Below are positions 18,405 to 26,648 of a stretch of 64,000 bases of DNA, piece after piece. The DNA comes from Orbus sasakiae (GTDB taxonomy: Bacteria > Pseudomonadota > Gammaproteobacteria > Enterobacterales > Orbaceae), in assembly GCF_039542345.1 (NCBI RefSeq), contig NZ_BAABHY010000001.1, positions 806,001 to 870,000 of the forward strand, given 5' to 3'. Position numbers and translations under genes: made by a program. The first letter of the stretch is position 1, and every line of letters begins with the position of its first letter. The notes under the pieces are model-generated. The model did no database searches and had not been told where the DNA came from. It saw only the letters and a program-made list of their open reading frames with translations.

Positions 18405-18668
18405 ATGTTAAAAGAACAAATGGTAGTAAAAAATAGTACTGGTCTCCATGCTCGTCCAGTAACAACCTTAGTTAAATTAGCAGGTCGTTATAAAAGTACT
18501 ATTGAACTTGTCTATAATGACAAAACGATTAAAATGAAAAGCATGATGGCATTATTAGGCGCTGGTGTAAAAGGTGGCTCAACAGTTGAAATCATTTGTG
18601 ATGGTGAAGACGAGCAAGCTGCAATGGATGAAATTCGTGAATTATTTGCAACTGGTTTTGGCGAATAA
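18405..18668 (+). CDS. Stand-alone HPr-family phosphocarrier protein
   Basis: An 87-residue HPr-fold protein. The phospho-accepting His is His15 in STGLHARPV, and the Ser-46 region is present as IKMKSMMALLG. The sequence around it (LLGAGVKGGSTVEI) is closer to the Gram-positive/NPr style than to the enteric PtsH. The gene is monocistronic, with a good ribosome site (AAGGA, eight bases before ATG) and a strong terminator; no ptsI or crr lies next to it in this window. It may be the cell's main HPr or an accessory carrier; I cannot decide without the rest of the genome. Confidence 0.88.
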   Translation: MLKEQMVVKNSTGLHARPVTTLVKLAGRYKSTIELVYNDKTIKMKSMMALLGAGVKGGSTVEIICDGEDEQAAMDEIRELFATGFGE

Positions 18669-18689
18669 TCCGTAATAAGATCATGAATC

Positions 18690-18719
18690 AGAATCAAACA
18701 ACTGAGGTTGTTTGATTCT
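18690..18719. terminator. Convergent terminator after the HPr gene
   Basis: A perfect 13-base-pair stem with loop TGAG: arms 18690-18702 and 18707-18719, core AAACAAC/GTTGTTT, with a short T run. It lies between the HPr gene and the convergent unknown gene, touching the stop codon of the latter. Confidence 0.8.
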
Positions 18720-19156
18720 TAAACCAGTTCAATCACGTCAATATTTAAATGATGTAACACTTCCCTTAAAATCAACAGGCTGGCTGTAAATTGTAACGAA
18801 TCTGGCAATGGATCATGTTGTCTAGGTGAGCCAGCAATAATATCTGCCACGCGATTAAATAGCCGTTCAATTTGCTCAGTACTGAGTGATTTTTCATTGT
18901 TAAAATAATTTGCAATTTTTTTTATCTCGCCATTATCTGTCTGCAATATAGCGGTTTTTTGCCATAGTGTCATCACTTGTTCTATTGCTGTTTCAATGGT
19001 AATAATGGCCATTTCAGTCTGATAAGCGTTAGGAAAATGATGCTTAAAATCATGTTCAATCACCGAATCATAACCAACATTAAGTCGTAATTGGCTATGA
19101 TCGGCGAAAGTAAATATTGTTGATTGTGGGTTAATTTCAAAAAAAGCTTTTTTCAT
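18719..19156 (-). CDS. Uncharacterised cytosolic protein
   Basis: A protein of about 145 residues that I do not recognise. It has no signal peptide or membrane segment and no known motif; the second half looks helical (EQIERLFNRVADIIAG, LQFTASLLILREVLHHL). I start it at the ATG at 19156 (MKKAFFEINPQ), with GGGA a few bases upstream; an in-frame ATG at 19177 would add seven residues. It lies 34 bases after the DoxX gene on the same strand, so cotranscription is likely. Composition is like its neighbours. Confidence 0.6.
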   Translation of the reverse strand: MKKAFFEINPQSTIFTFADHSQLRLNVGYDSVIEHDFKHHFPNAYQTEMAIITIETAIEQVMTLWQKTAILQTDNGEIKKIANYFNNEKSLSTEQIERLFNRVADIIAGSPRQHDPLPDSLQFTASLLILREVLHHLNIDVIELV

Positions 19157-19190
19157 TTTTATCCCGATAAAGGGCAATCATGCCCTAAGT

Positions 19191-19589
19191 TTACTTTTTA
19201 ATTAATCGCATAATACTGAAACGTCCATCGCCAATTAATGCTAAGGCAAACGCAGCTAATGCCATAAATGCAGGGTATTCCCAACCGCCACCAGGATTAC
19301 TAAATGACCATCCATTTGGTGAGTGAATATATGCGATAACGATCATTTGTATCACGGTTAGCCCTGAAATAACACGACCAAATGCACCGAATAATAAAAG
19401 TATAGCACCACCGATTTCAAACAAAATTGTCAAATATCCCATAAATCCTGGAAAACCGATTGATGCAAAATACGCAGCAGTACCCGCTGGGGTAAATACC
19501 AATAATTTCGTAAATCCATGTGCTAAAAACATAGCCCCTAACGCAATACGTAATGCTAAAGCGGCCAAATCGATATTGTATTGTTTCAT
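19191..19589 (-). CDS. DoxX family membrane protein
   Basis: A 132-residue inner-membrane protein with four hydrophobic segments and the DoxX family pattern: LRIALGAMFLAHGFTKL at the N-terminus, GFPGFMGYLTILFEIGGAILLLFG in the middle and a GGGWEYP loop before the last helices. The family is tied to oxidative stress and quinone-linked reactions in some bacteria, but its biochemistry is poorly defined. It lies downstream of the DODA-type dioxygenase on the same strand, a frequent pairing under a LysR regulator. Confidence 0.85.
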   Translation of the reverse strand: MKQYNIDLAALALRIALGAMFLAHGFTKLLVFTPAGTAAYFASIGFPGFMGYLTILFEIGGAILLLFGAFGRVISGLTVIQMIVIAYIHSPNGWSFSNPGGGWEYPAFMALAAFALALIGDGRFSIMRLIKK

Positions 19590-19609
19590 TTTTTAATCCT
19601 TAATTATGA

Positions 19610-19747
19610 TTAGTTATTTCCATTAAACGTGATATCAGTATCAGTAACAATCAATGCATTTCGCGGGTCAACAACGTCCACCAATCCATTAGTTGGATTT
19701 GCGATAGATGACTGTTACCGACTTACATTGTCACGTTTAACGCTCAT
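19610..19747 (-). pseudogene. Short interrupted reading frame between dioxygenase and DoxX genes
   Basis: On the minus strand an ATG at 19747 opens a frame of ten codons (MSVKRDNVSR), meets a TAA, and then continues open in the same frame for 34 codons (QSSIANPTNGLVDVV and onward) to a TAA at 19610-19612. The second part has protein-like composition. It could be a leftover of a small gene broken by a nonsense change, or chance. I recognise no family. Confidence 0.2.
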
Positions 19748-19756
19748 TGGTTGAGT

Positions 19757-20551
19757 TTAATATTGTCCAAAAACATAGTTATTCATGGCTAAAGCTTGAT
19801 AAGTAATACCCCCTTCAAGTTCAGTCACTTTTTCATCTTTATCACTTGCCGCTAATGCAATAATTAACGGAAGGAAATGGTCATCAGTTGGATGAGCCTG
19901 TTTTGCATAAGGTGCTAATTTGCGATAATGCTGCATGGCATTTAAGTCATGTGCTTTAACCACACTTTCCACCCATCTTACAAACGGTTTTATATAACTG
20001 GCTTCTTGTTCATCGTTATAGCCAACATCATACAGGTTATGTGTCATGCTGCCTGATGCAATGATTAAGATGCCTTGATTACGTAACGTTTTCAAATGCT
20101 GGCCAAATTCTATAGCTTGTTTAGCATCCATTGGCCAAGCTATAGATAATTGAATGACAGGAACATTAACCTTTGGAAATAAATATTCCAATGGTATCCA
20201 AGCGCCGTGATCAAGTCCGCGGTGGTCGTCCAGACCAACTTTAATCCCATCATGCTCTAATTCTTTTTTAATCAATTGTGCCACTTCAGGCGAGCCTTTT
20301 GCTGGATACTCTATTTGATAAAGTTCACGTGGAAATCCACCAAAATCGTGTATAGTTTCAAGCTGCTCACCAGAGGTTAGCATCGGCATATCACGCGTGA
20401 TCCAGTGCGCCGAAATGACCAAAATTGCTTTAATATCTAGTTTATCTAATTGTTGACCAAGTTGTGTTAATAAGGGTCCTGTTTTTCCTGGTTCGACAGC
20501 AAGCATAGGAGAACCATGAGTAATAAATAACACCGGTAATTTTGATTGCAT
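19757..20551 (-). CDS. DODA-type extradiol ring-cleavage dioxygenase, YgiD-like
   Basis: A protein of about 264 residues of the class III extradiol dioxygenase group, like E. coli YgiD (4,5-DOPA dioxygenase). Zinc/iron ligand candidates are His in FITHGSPMLA, His in VISAHW and His in LDHGAWIPLEY, plus SGSMTHNL near the C-terminal half. I chose the ATG at 20551 because AAGGAG lies six bases before it; an ATG at 20572 in frame has no such site. It is divergent from a LysR regulator that probably controls it, and is followed by a DoxX gene. The true substrate is not known. Confidence 0.85.
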   Translation of the reverse strand: MQSKLPVLFITHGSPMLAVEPGKTGPLLTQLGQQLDKLDIKAILVISAHWITRDMPMLTSGEQLETIHDFGGFPRELYQIEYPAKGSPEVAQLIKKELEHDGIKVGLDDHRGLDHGAWIPLEYLFPKVNVPVIQLSIAWPMDAKQAIEFGQHLKTLRNQGILIIASGSMTHNLYDVGYNDEQEASYIKPFVRWVESVVKAHDLNAMQHYRKLAPYAKQAHPTDDHFLPLIIALAASDKDEKVTELEGGITYQALAMNNYVFGQY

Positions 20552-20690
20552 AATTCGCTCCTTATTCATCATGAAGTGGGTTGCAAATATACCCCGTCTT
20601 CATATAATTTATGGAATCATTATAATTACTTACAATATTGGGATAAATAGGCTAAAATGCGATTAATTGTCCCTATAAGTGGAATAATAA

Positions 20691-21581
20691 ATGGATAAGT
20701 CAAACAAATTATTAGAGATGAGTGTCTTTGTGACTATCGTTGATGAAGGGAGCTTTATTGCGGCTGCGAATAAACTCAATTTGTCAAAACAAGCAGTATC
20801 ACGCTATTTAAATGCACTTGAAAATCGGTTGCAAGTGAGATTATTACAGCGAACAACACGGACTATTTCATTGACGTTTGAAGGACAAAATTTTTACTTA
20901 CAAGCAAAAACGATTCTAAACTCAGTTGAAGAGGCGGAATCTATTATTCAATCCAAGCAAATTGATCCCATTGGTTTATTACGCATCAATGTACCCGTTA
21001 GTTATGGTATTTCTGATTTAGCCAAGTTATGGCAAAAGTTTATTGATAAATATCCGCATATTGAGTTAGATATTACGTTGTCAGATCGGGTCGTTGACCT
21101 CCTTGAAGAAGGGTATGATTTAGCCATACGCATTGGGCATCTTGAAAACTCATCGCTAATTGCACGTAAGTTGACTTCAACGCGTATTATCGCTGCGGCA
21201 TCGCCCAACTATTTGAAAAAATATGGTACCCCAACTCACCCTCATGAGTTACAACAACATAAGATTATTTTATATAGCCATTGGGCAAAAGAAGAGAATT
21301 GGGATTTTTGGCAAGATAAATCTTTATATCCGGTACAGCTAAAAGCAAATGTCTATTGTAATAATGGTGATACGTGTCGGGTAATGATGCTAAATGATGG
21401 CGGTATTTCGTTACAACCTGACTTTATTATTGGTGATGACCTTAAACACGGTCGATTAGTCGAGGTTTTACCCGATTACAAAGTCGAAGATTATAATATT
21501 TATGCGGTCTATCCTAGTCGAAAATTGTTACCGCTGCGTACACGATGTTTAATCGACTTTTTAGTTGAAGCGCTAAGTTAA
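20691..21581 (+). CDS. LysR family transcriptional regulator
   Basis: A 296-residue LysR-type regulator. The winged helix-turn-helix is in residues 8-66 (FVTIVDEGSFIAAANKLNLSKQAVSRYLNALE, written here as the family core), followed by the periplasmic-binding-like effector domain (LRINVPVSYGISDLAKLW onward). It lies 139 bases from the divergent dioxygenase gene, the classic arrangement for a LysR protein and its target. The sequence matches the subgroup that often controls quinone reductase, DoxX or aromatic-oxidation genes; the effector is unknown. Confidence 0.88.
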   Translation: MDKSNKLLEMSVFVTIVDEGSFIAAANKLNLSKQAVSRYLNALENRLQVRLLQRTTRTISLTFEGQNFYLQAKTILNSVEEAESIIQSKQIDPIGLLRINVPVSYGISDLAKLWQKFIDKYPHIELDITLSDRVVDLLEEGYDLAIRIGHLENSSLIARKLTSTRIIAAASPNYLKKYGTPTHPHELQQHKIILYSHWAKEENWDFWQDKSLYPVQLKANVYCNNGDTCRVMMLNDGGISLQPDFIIGDDLKHGRLVEVLPDYKVEDYNIYAVYPSRKLLPLRTRCLIDFLVEALS

Positions 21582-21699
21582 GCATTTTTACACTATATTT
21601 ATAGGTTATGATAAAAAAATAACGAAAATTGAAGCCGATTTTATAGAACTCTAAGATTGTCACGTCAAAAGTAGCTTTTAGCTGCTGAAAAGACTAAAC

Positions 21700-21755
21700 T
21701 AATAGCCTTTATTATCTTTATTGTTTTAATTGATATAAAACATTTAAGGCTATTA
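21700..21755 (+). promoter_or_regulatory. Inverted repeat over the rarD ribosome-binding site
   Basis: TAATAGCCTT at 21700-21709 is the exact reverse complement of AAGGCTATTA at 21746-21755, with 36 bases between. The right arm contains the only Shine-Dalgarno-like AAGG for rarD, so folding in the leader RNA would hide it. The repeat is seen directly; a regulatory role is inference. Confidence 0.4.
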
Positions 21756-21761
21756 TTGATT

Positions 21762-22652
21762 ATGTCACAGTCGAAAGCACTTACCCTCGGGATCATTGCC
21801 TATTTGATCTGGGGTCTATCGCCGATCTATTTCAAAAGTATTCAAAGCTTACCTGCAAGTGAAATTATTTTTCACCGTATTATTTGGTCTGCTTTTTTCT
21901 GTGCAATATTTATCTTTTTTTATAAAGAACACAAATGGTGGAAGCCGCTACTTAATCAACCAAAATATATTCTCATTTTATTTTGTACAGGTTTAACGTT
22001 GTCTGCTAATTGGTTGCTGTATGTTTGGGCTATCAATAATCACTATATGCTTGAGGCCAGTTTAGGGTATTACATTAATCCTTTATTATCCGTGCTACTT
22101 GGTACATTGGTTCTTAAAGAACATATGCGTAAGTTACAATGGTTTGCTGTTGCTTTAGCTTTTATTGGTGTATTGATTCAAATACTATTAATCGGCCAGT
22201 TACCTTGGATTTCGTTATTATTGGCTTTTTCATTTGCCGCTTATGGCTTGATACGAAAAATCGTTCCGATTAAAGTATTACCTGGCATGGCGATCGAAAC
22301 ATGGACCTTAGTACCTGTGGCGCTATTCTGGTTGTGGTTTAGCCCCAATTCACTGACGCTAACCGAGTCATTTTGGACCGGCAACATGGTCTGGCTATGT
22401 ATGCTTGCCGGGCCATTAACCTTAGTACCATTAATTTTATTTAATTTATCGGCAAAACATTTACCTTATTCGACAATTGGGTTTTTACAATATGTCTCAC
22501 CCACTTTAGTCTTTTTATTGGCGATATTTTACTTCAATGAAAACTTTAGTTTAGTCAAACTTGCGACATTTGGGTTTATTTGGCTTGCTTTGTGCATTTT
22601 TAGTTTAGATACGTATTTAACCAGAAAGGGCGGCAAATTTATTGCTCGATAA
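21762..22652 (+). CDS. rarD: EamA-family transporter RarD
   Basis: An inner-membrane protein of about 296 residues with ten predicted transmembrane helices in two EamA halves, of the RarD group (LGIIAYLIWGLSPIYFK at the start, typical of the family). RarD-type proteins are drug/metabolite superfamily permeases with uncertain substrate. I start at the ATG at 21762; a TTG at 21756 in frame lies at better spacing (six bases) from AAGG and is a real alternative. Two unknown membrane-protein genes follow closely and may be cotranscribed. Confidence 0.88.
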   Translation: MSQSKALTLGIIAYLIWGLSPIYFKSIQSLPASEIIFHRIIWSAFFCAIFIFFYKEHKWWKPLLNQPKYILILFCTGLTLSANWLLYVWAINNHYMLEASLGYYINPLLSVLLGTLVLKEHMRKLQWFAVALAFIGVLIQILLIGQLPWISLLLAFSFAAYGLIRKIVPIKVLPGMAIETWTLVPVALFWLWFSPNSLTLTESFWTGNMVWLCMLAGPLTLVPLILFNLSAKHLPYSTIGFLQYVSPTLVFLLAIFYFNENFSLVKLATFGFIWLALCIFSLDTYLTRKGGKFIAR

Positions 22653-22657
22653 CCGTT

Positions 22658-23623
22658 ATGAAAACAACTTCTTTTTTTCGCTTACCCATTATCAGTTTTA
22701 TTGTGTCATTTTGTTTATTATTTTCATTATTGATACTCAAACTCGATAATGTAACAGAACAAACCTCAATGATGAATTATCATTACTCACCAGATTTCGT
22801 AAGAATCCTTGGTAGTAGTTTATATACGTTGTTAATGACCGCTATCTGTCTGCATCAGATAAAGATTTATATTATGAATCTGCGTAATGTCACTTTCGTT
22901 ATCATGATGGTCATTTTATCTCTATTGCTGACTTATTGGTTAGATAGCAATATGACGATGTTACTGGCCAACGTCATCGATCTGTCATTGCAAACGGGTT
23001 ACCAAATATTTTTCTTTTGGTATCCTATTTTCAGTCGTATTTTAGCTATGATAGTGACATATAGTGTTATATTCATGCTCTGTTATTTTGTTAAACACTA
23101 TCTAAAATGGGCGGATGAATCAAACAATATCAATTTAGCGACTGAAGCCAAACAAAGAATTCAATTAAGTTATTTGGTGCTGTTTTATGTGGCAATAAAC
23201 TTTATTTTTCAACGTTATTTATATGTTGCTGTGTATCTCTATTTTGGGGGGAATAACTTAACGGAATACCATCATTTTTCGTTTTATTTAGCAACGATTA
23301 CCACAGCAGTCCTATTAATCATGTTTATTAAACAACATACCAATGCGTTTAATCAACTGTGCGCAAAATCAGCTATTAAAACCGCAGTATGGATTTTATT
23401 AAGCCAATTATTTGTATCAATTATCATTTCGATTATGACTATTTATGCAATCCAATGGTATTTCGTTTCAACCCTGCCAACAGGTGATATAGAACGTTAT
23501 AACCACTATATTAGTTTACTTTATTTGATGGCTAATAGTATTTTTATTGTTTCAATCATAACCTGTTTGGTCAGCTATCTAGCAGGGCGCTTTTTTATCA
23601 AACGTGAGTTACTTCGTGGTTGA
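22658..23623 (+). CDS. Polytopic membrane protein of unknown function
   Basis: A 321-residue protein with about seven or eight hydrophobic segments (for example residues 9-26, 44-65, 72-92, 118-142, 169-190, 203-222, 243-268, 289-311). I recognise no family motif. It begins five bases after the rarD stop, and its end overlaps the next gene by 20 bases, so the three are probably one transcript. Codon use and AT content are like the neighbours. It could be a lineage-restricted protein; no function is claimed. Confidence 0.75.
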   Translation: MKTTSFFRLPIISFIVSFCLLFSLLILKLDNVTEQTSMMNYHYSPDFVRILGSSLYTLLMTAICLHQIKIYIMNLRNVTFVIMMVILSLLLTYWLDSNMTMLLANVIDLSLQTGYQIFFFWYPIFSRILAMIVTYSVIFMLCYFVKHYLKWADESNNINLATEAKQRIQLSYLVLFYVAINFIFQRYLYVAVYLYFGGNNLTEYHHFSFYLATITTAVLLIMFIKQHTNAFNQLCAKSAIKTAVWILLSQLFVSIIISIMTIYAIQWYFVSTLPTGDIERYNHYISLLYLMANSIFIVSIITCLVSYLAGRFFIKRELLRG

Positions 23624-24164
23624 GCATAAAGTTGGGAATGGCGTAGAACGAATAGAGATTTTAATCAGTCGCAAAAAGATGGTGATTGCGATTATATTAT
23701 CATTGGTTTTTGTCTTGATCGGTCTATTTTTATTGTTGCATCACCGTCAATTTGCACCGAGCGGATATATTTTATTGGTTGCTATTTTGGCCATCGTTTT
23801 TTTTGGCGCATGTGCGGTAATTGGGATAATTCGATTATTTATAAAACGTCATAATCGCATTGGTTTAACCATTGCTGAGCAGGGGATCATTGACCACCTT
23901 AGCTTTGGATTTATTGGTTGGTCTGACATGATTGCTATTAATATTATGTCGACCTCAACGACACAGTTTATTTGCATTCATGTTCATAATCCAAGCCACT
24001 ATTTGCAGCATAAAAATGCTGTGCAACGTTATCTATTAACGAAAAGTGAGCAAATGTATGGAACACCAATTACGATAGCGGCAAGCTCATCATTAAAATA
24101 TGATATGAAACAATTGCAAAAATTACTCGAAAATGGATTACGGCACTATCGTGAAACAGTTTGA
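23604..24164 (+). CDS. STM3941-like membrane protein with PH-like domain
   Basis: A 186-residue protein starting with GTG at 23604. Two transmembrane segments (about residues 26-46 and 54-78) follow a short cytosolic strand (VERIEILISRKKM), and the rest is a soluble beta-rich domain with LTIAEQGIIDHLSFGFIGWSDMIAI, the pattern of the STM3941 family, whose soluble part is PH-like. The function of the family is unknown. It overlaps the genes on both sides, which suggests tight cotranslation with the upstream membrane protein and the FAD protein. Confidence 0.65.
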   Translation: MSYFVVEHKVGNGVERIEILISRKKMVIAIILSLVFVLIGLFLLLHHRQFAPSGYILLVAILAIVFFGACAVIGIIRLFIKRHNRIGLTIAEQGIIDHLSFGFIGWSDMIAINIMSTSTTQFICIHVHNPSHYLQHKNAVQRYLLTKSEQMYGTPITIAASSSLKYDMKQLQKLLENGLRHYRETV

Positions 24165-25479
24165 CATCATTATCATTGGTGCTGGCGTGAGTGGCCTATT
24201 TACGGCGATGGGGCTGGCAAATCAAAATAAAAAAGTATTGATTATCGATGCGGGTAAATCATTAGCGGCCCGCTTAAGTCGCCTTGGAGGTGATATTGCA
24301 GGTAATCAATCATCTGATCGCTATATGGGATTTGGCGGATTAGGCTTGTCTGAGGGTAAGTACAATTACACTAACGACTTTGGTGGTGATCTGGCGAGTA
24401 AAATAGGTCCATCTGAAAGCCTGTATTATCAGCATAAGGTTGATCAGTTATTGTGTTCATATGGTGCGACTGCTCGTGCTATGTATCGCACTGATGATAT
24501 TGATTTAATGAAACGCGCGAAGCAATTTGGATTTAATATTCTGTCAACGCAAACTCGCCATTTAGGCACATCATTATCGGTCAATATATTTAGTCAGTTT
24601 GCTAAGTACTTGAGTGCAAAAATGTCGTTTTATTTTGATACCACCGTCGATAGCATAACGCCGTATCAACAGCAATTAAAACTCACGTTAAATAATAATT
24701 GTTCAGTGTTAGCCAACAAGGTGATTGTCGCCGTTGGTCGGGGGGGAATGGCTTGGTTTGATCCAATCGCAAAGCAACTAAAACTCGATTATCAACAGAC
24801 GCGTTTAGATTTGGGTTTTCGCATTGAAATGCATGGGCAGCAATTAGCGCCATTACTCAAAAATACCTTTGAAACAAAGTTGGATTATTCAACCAATGAT
24901 TACCGCGCCACAACCTATTGTATGAATCCAAAAGGGCGAGTGATTGCAAAACATCAAGATGGCCTAGTCATGGCTGATGGTCAAAATGCACATGAAGTTG
25001 GTCAAAGTCATAATTTAAACTTTACGTTGTTTATACCAAAATGGTTTACAACGCGTGATGCCGCTGATAACTATCTTTATGAAACCATTTCAACGATTAA
25101 TCAGCATCAATCAAACATTGCAGTGCAAAGATTAGCCGATATCGATTCGCATTTTCAATATTGCCAACAAACGATAGAACCCACACTCACATCAGCAAAT
25201 TATTCAGATTTAGCGGTCGTGACACCAAATGAGTATTTATACTATACTTGCGATTTTCTTAAGGCATTAGAAAAGCTATTAGGGGAACCCATTGATGGAA
25301 ATACCTTATTATATGCGTTAGATAGTAAACTTTACGCACCAGTAATTAAAACAGATCACCGTTTTTTAACACAAGTGAATAACCTTTATATTATTGGTGA
25401 TTGCTCCGGTGTGACAAGTTCATTATCGCAGGCGGCGGCAAGTGGTTTATATGTTGCAGACCAATTATGCCATCGCTAA
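24133..25479 (+). CDS. FAD-dependent dehydrogenase, COG2509 type
   Basis: A 448-residue flavoprotein. The N-terminal dinucleotide-binding motif is IIIIGAGVSGLFTA, followed by the COG2509-specific stretch MGFGGLGLSEGKYNYTNDFGG; the C-terminal FAD-contacting element is LYIIGDCSGVTSSLSQAAASGL. The family's reaction is not known. The ATG at 24133 overlaps the previous gene by 32 bases; a GTG at 24151 in frame (VKQFDIIIIG) gives a more typical N-terminus, and neither has a strong ribosome site. Confidence 0.8.
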   Translation: MDYGTIVKQFDIIIIGAGVSGLFTAMGLANQNKKVLIIDAGKSLAARLSRLGGDIAGNQSSDRYMGFGGLGLSEGKYNYTNDFGGDLASKIGPSESLYYQHKVDQLLCSYGATARAMYRTDDIDLMKRAKQFGFNILSTQTRHLGTSLSVNIFSQFAKYLSAKMSFYFDTTVDSITPYQQQLKLTLNNNCSVLANKVIVAVGRGGMAWFDPIAKQLKLDYQQTRLDLGFRIEMHGQQLAPLLKNTFETKLDYSTNDYRATTYCMNPKGRVIAKHQDGLVMADGQNAHEVGQSHNLNFTLFIPKWFTTRDAADNYLYETISTINQHQSNIAVQRLADIDSHFQYCQQTIEPTLTSANYSDLAVVTPNEYLYYTCDFLKALEKLLGEPIDGNTLLYALDSKLYAPVIKTDHRFLTQVNNLYIIGDCSGVTSSLSQAAASGLYVADQLCHR

Positions 25480-25645
25480 CCTTTCATTATTACATTTGTA
25501 ATGCAAAACACGCGTAAATCGAACACTGAAAATTGAAATCCCTATGGCGAAAAGGGATAATGTGACTATTTATTAAACAGCTAAGTAAAGTAAGTGATAA
25601 TATTATTTTTATCATTCATAAATTTTGTTATAGTGGCGAACAATT

Positions 25646-25664
25646 GATAATGAGAATAAGTCTC
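25646..25664 (+). promoter_or_regulatory. Fur box before the catecholate ABC operon
   Basis: GATAATGAGAATAAGTCTC matches the Fur consensus at 15 of 19 positions, with the left half complete. It lies 24 bases before the lipoprotein ATG at 25688. AGGGG at 25676-25680 is the ribosome site. Confidence 0.7.
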
Positions 25665-25687
25665 TTTTACAAATTAGGGGTGTTACT

Positions 25688-26644
25688 ATGTCTATTAAAG
25701 CTGTTGCTAGCGCATTTTCTTTAGTTTTAGCACTTGCCGTTACTGGGTGTGACAATAATAATAAAGATGCTGCATCGAATAATGCATCATCAACAAAAAC
25801 AATGACCATCGAGCATCAACAAGGTATTACGGTCATTCCTGTCGATCCACAAAAAGTGGTGGTGTTTAATACTGCGACGCTTGATACTATGGATGCGCTA
25901 GGTATTAAAATCACTGCCGTGCCACAAACGAGTGTTCATCTACCTGCATTTCTATCAAAATATGAAAGCAGTGATTATATAAATGCTGGCGGATTATTTG
26001 AACCAAATTATGAAGCATTAAGTAACTTAAAACCCGATTTAATTATTGCTGGTGGTCGTGCAAATGATGCTTATGATAAATTAAGTGAAATTGCACCTAC
26101 TATTTCTTTAGCGGTTGATAACAAAGATTTTGTTAATAGCTTGTCACAACGTACAGAACAACTTGGTGAGATTTTTAATAAAGAAGCACTTGCAAAACAG
26201 CTCATTAGTGAATTTAAACAAAAAATTGCGACAGTTAAAGATAAAGCCGCTAATCATGGTACTGCAATGGTCATTATGATCAATGGCGGTAAAATGTCAG
26301 CTTATGGTCCAGGTTCTCGTTTTGGTTTCATCTATGATGAGCTTGGCTTTAAACCTGCTACTTCATTTGCCGAAAGCGGTAAACATGGTAATGTCGTGAA
26401 TGCTGAGTTATTACTCAGCGTCAATCCAGATTGGTTGTTTGTTTTAGATCGTGATAGTGCAATTGGAAATAACGAAGCGCAATCAGCAAAACAAGTACTG
26501 GATAATTCATTAATGCATAAAACGAAAGTTTGGCAGAATAATCAGATCGTTTATTTAGATTCTTCAGCAATGTACATTGCAGGTGGATTACAAACTTATA
26601 ATCAGTTATTAGATCAAATTAATCAGGTCCTAGACCAAAAATAG
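25688..26644 (+). CDS. Siderophore-binding lipoprotein (VctP/FatB/CeuE type)
   Basis: A 318-residue substrate-binding lipoprotein. The signal peptide ends in a lipobox, VTGCDNNN, with Cys21 as the lipidated residue, then an Asn/Ser-rich linker, then the TroA-like fold (VVFNTATLDTMDALGI, GGLFEPNYEALSNLKPDLIIAGGR, a long linker helix, DRDSAIGNNEA). This pattern matches binding proteins for catecholate siderophores and their fragments such as VctP and CeuE. It heads an operon with two permeases and an ATPase, under a Fur box, and would capture ferric catecholates in the periplasm. Confidence 0.85.
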   Translation: MSIKAVASAFSLVLALAVTGCDNNNKDAASNNASSTKTMTIEHQQGITVIPVDPQKVVVFNTATLDTMDALGIKITAVPQTSVHLPAFLSKYESSDYINAGGLFEPNYEALSNLKPDLIIAGGRANDAYDKLSEIAPTISLAVDNKDFVNSLSQRTEQLGEIFNKEALAKQLISEFKQKIATVKDKAANHGTAMVIMINGGKMSAYGPGSRFGFIYDELGFKPATSFAESGKHGNVVNAELLLSVNPDWLFVLDRDSAIGNNEAQSAKQVLDNSLMHKTKVWQNNQIVYLDSSAMYIAGGLQTYNQLLDQINQVLDQK

Positions 26645-26648
26645 TCGG

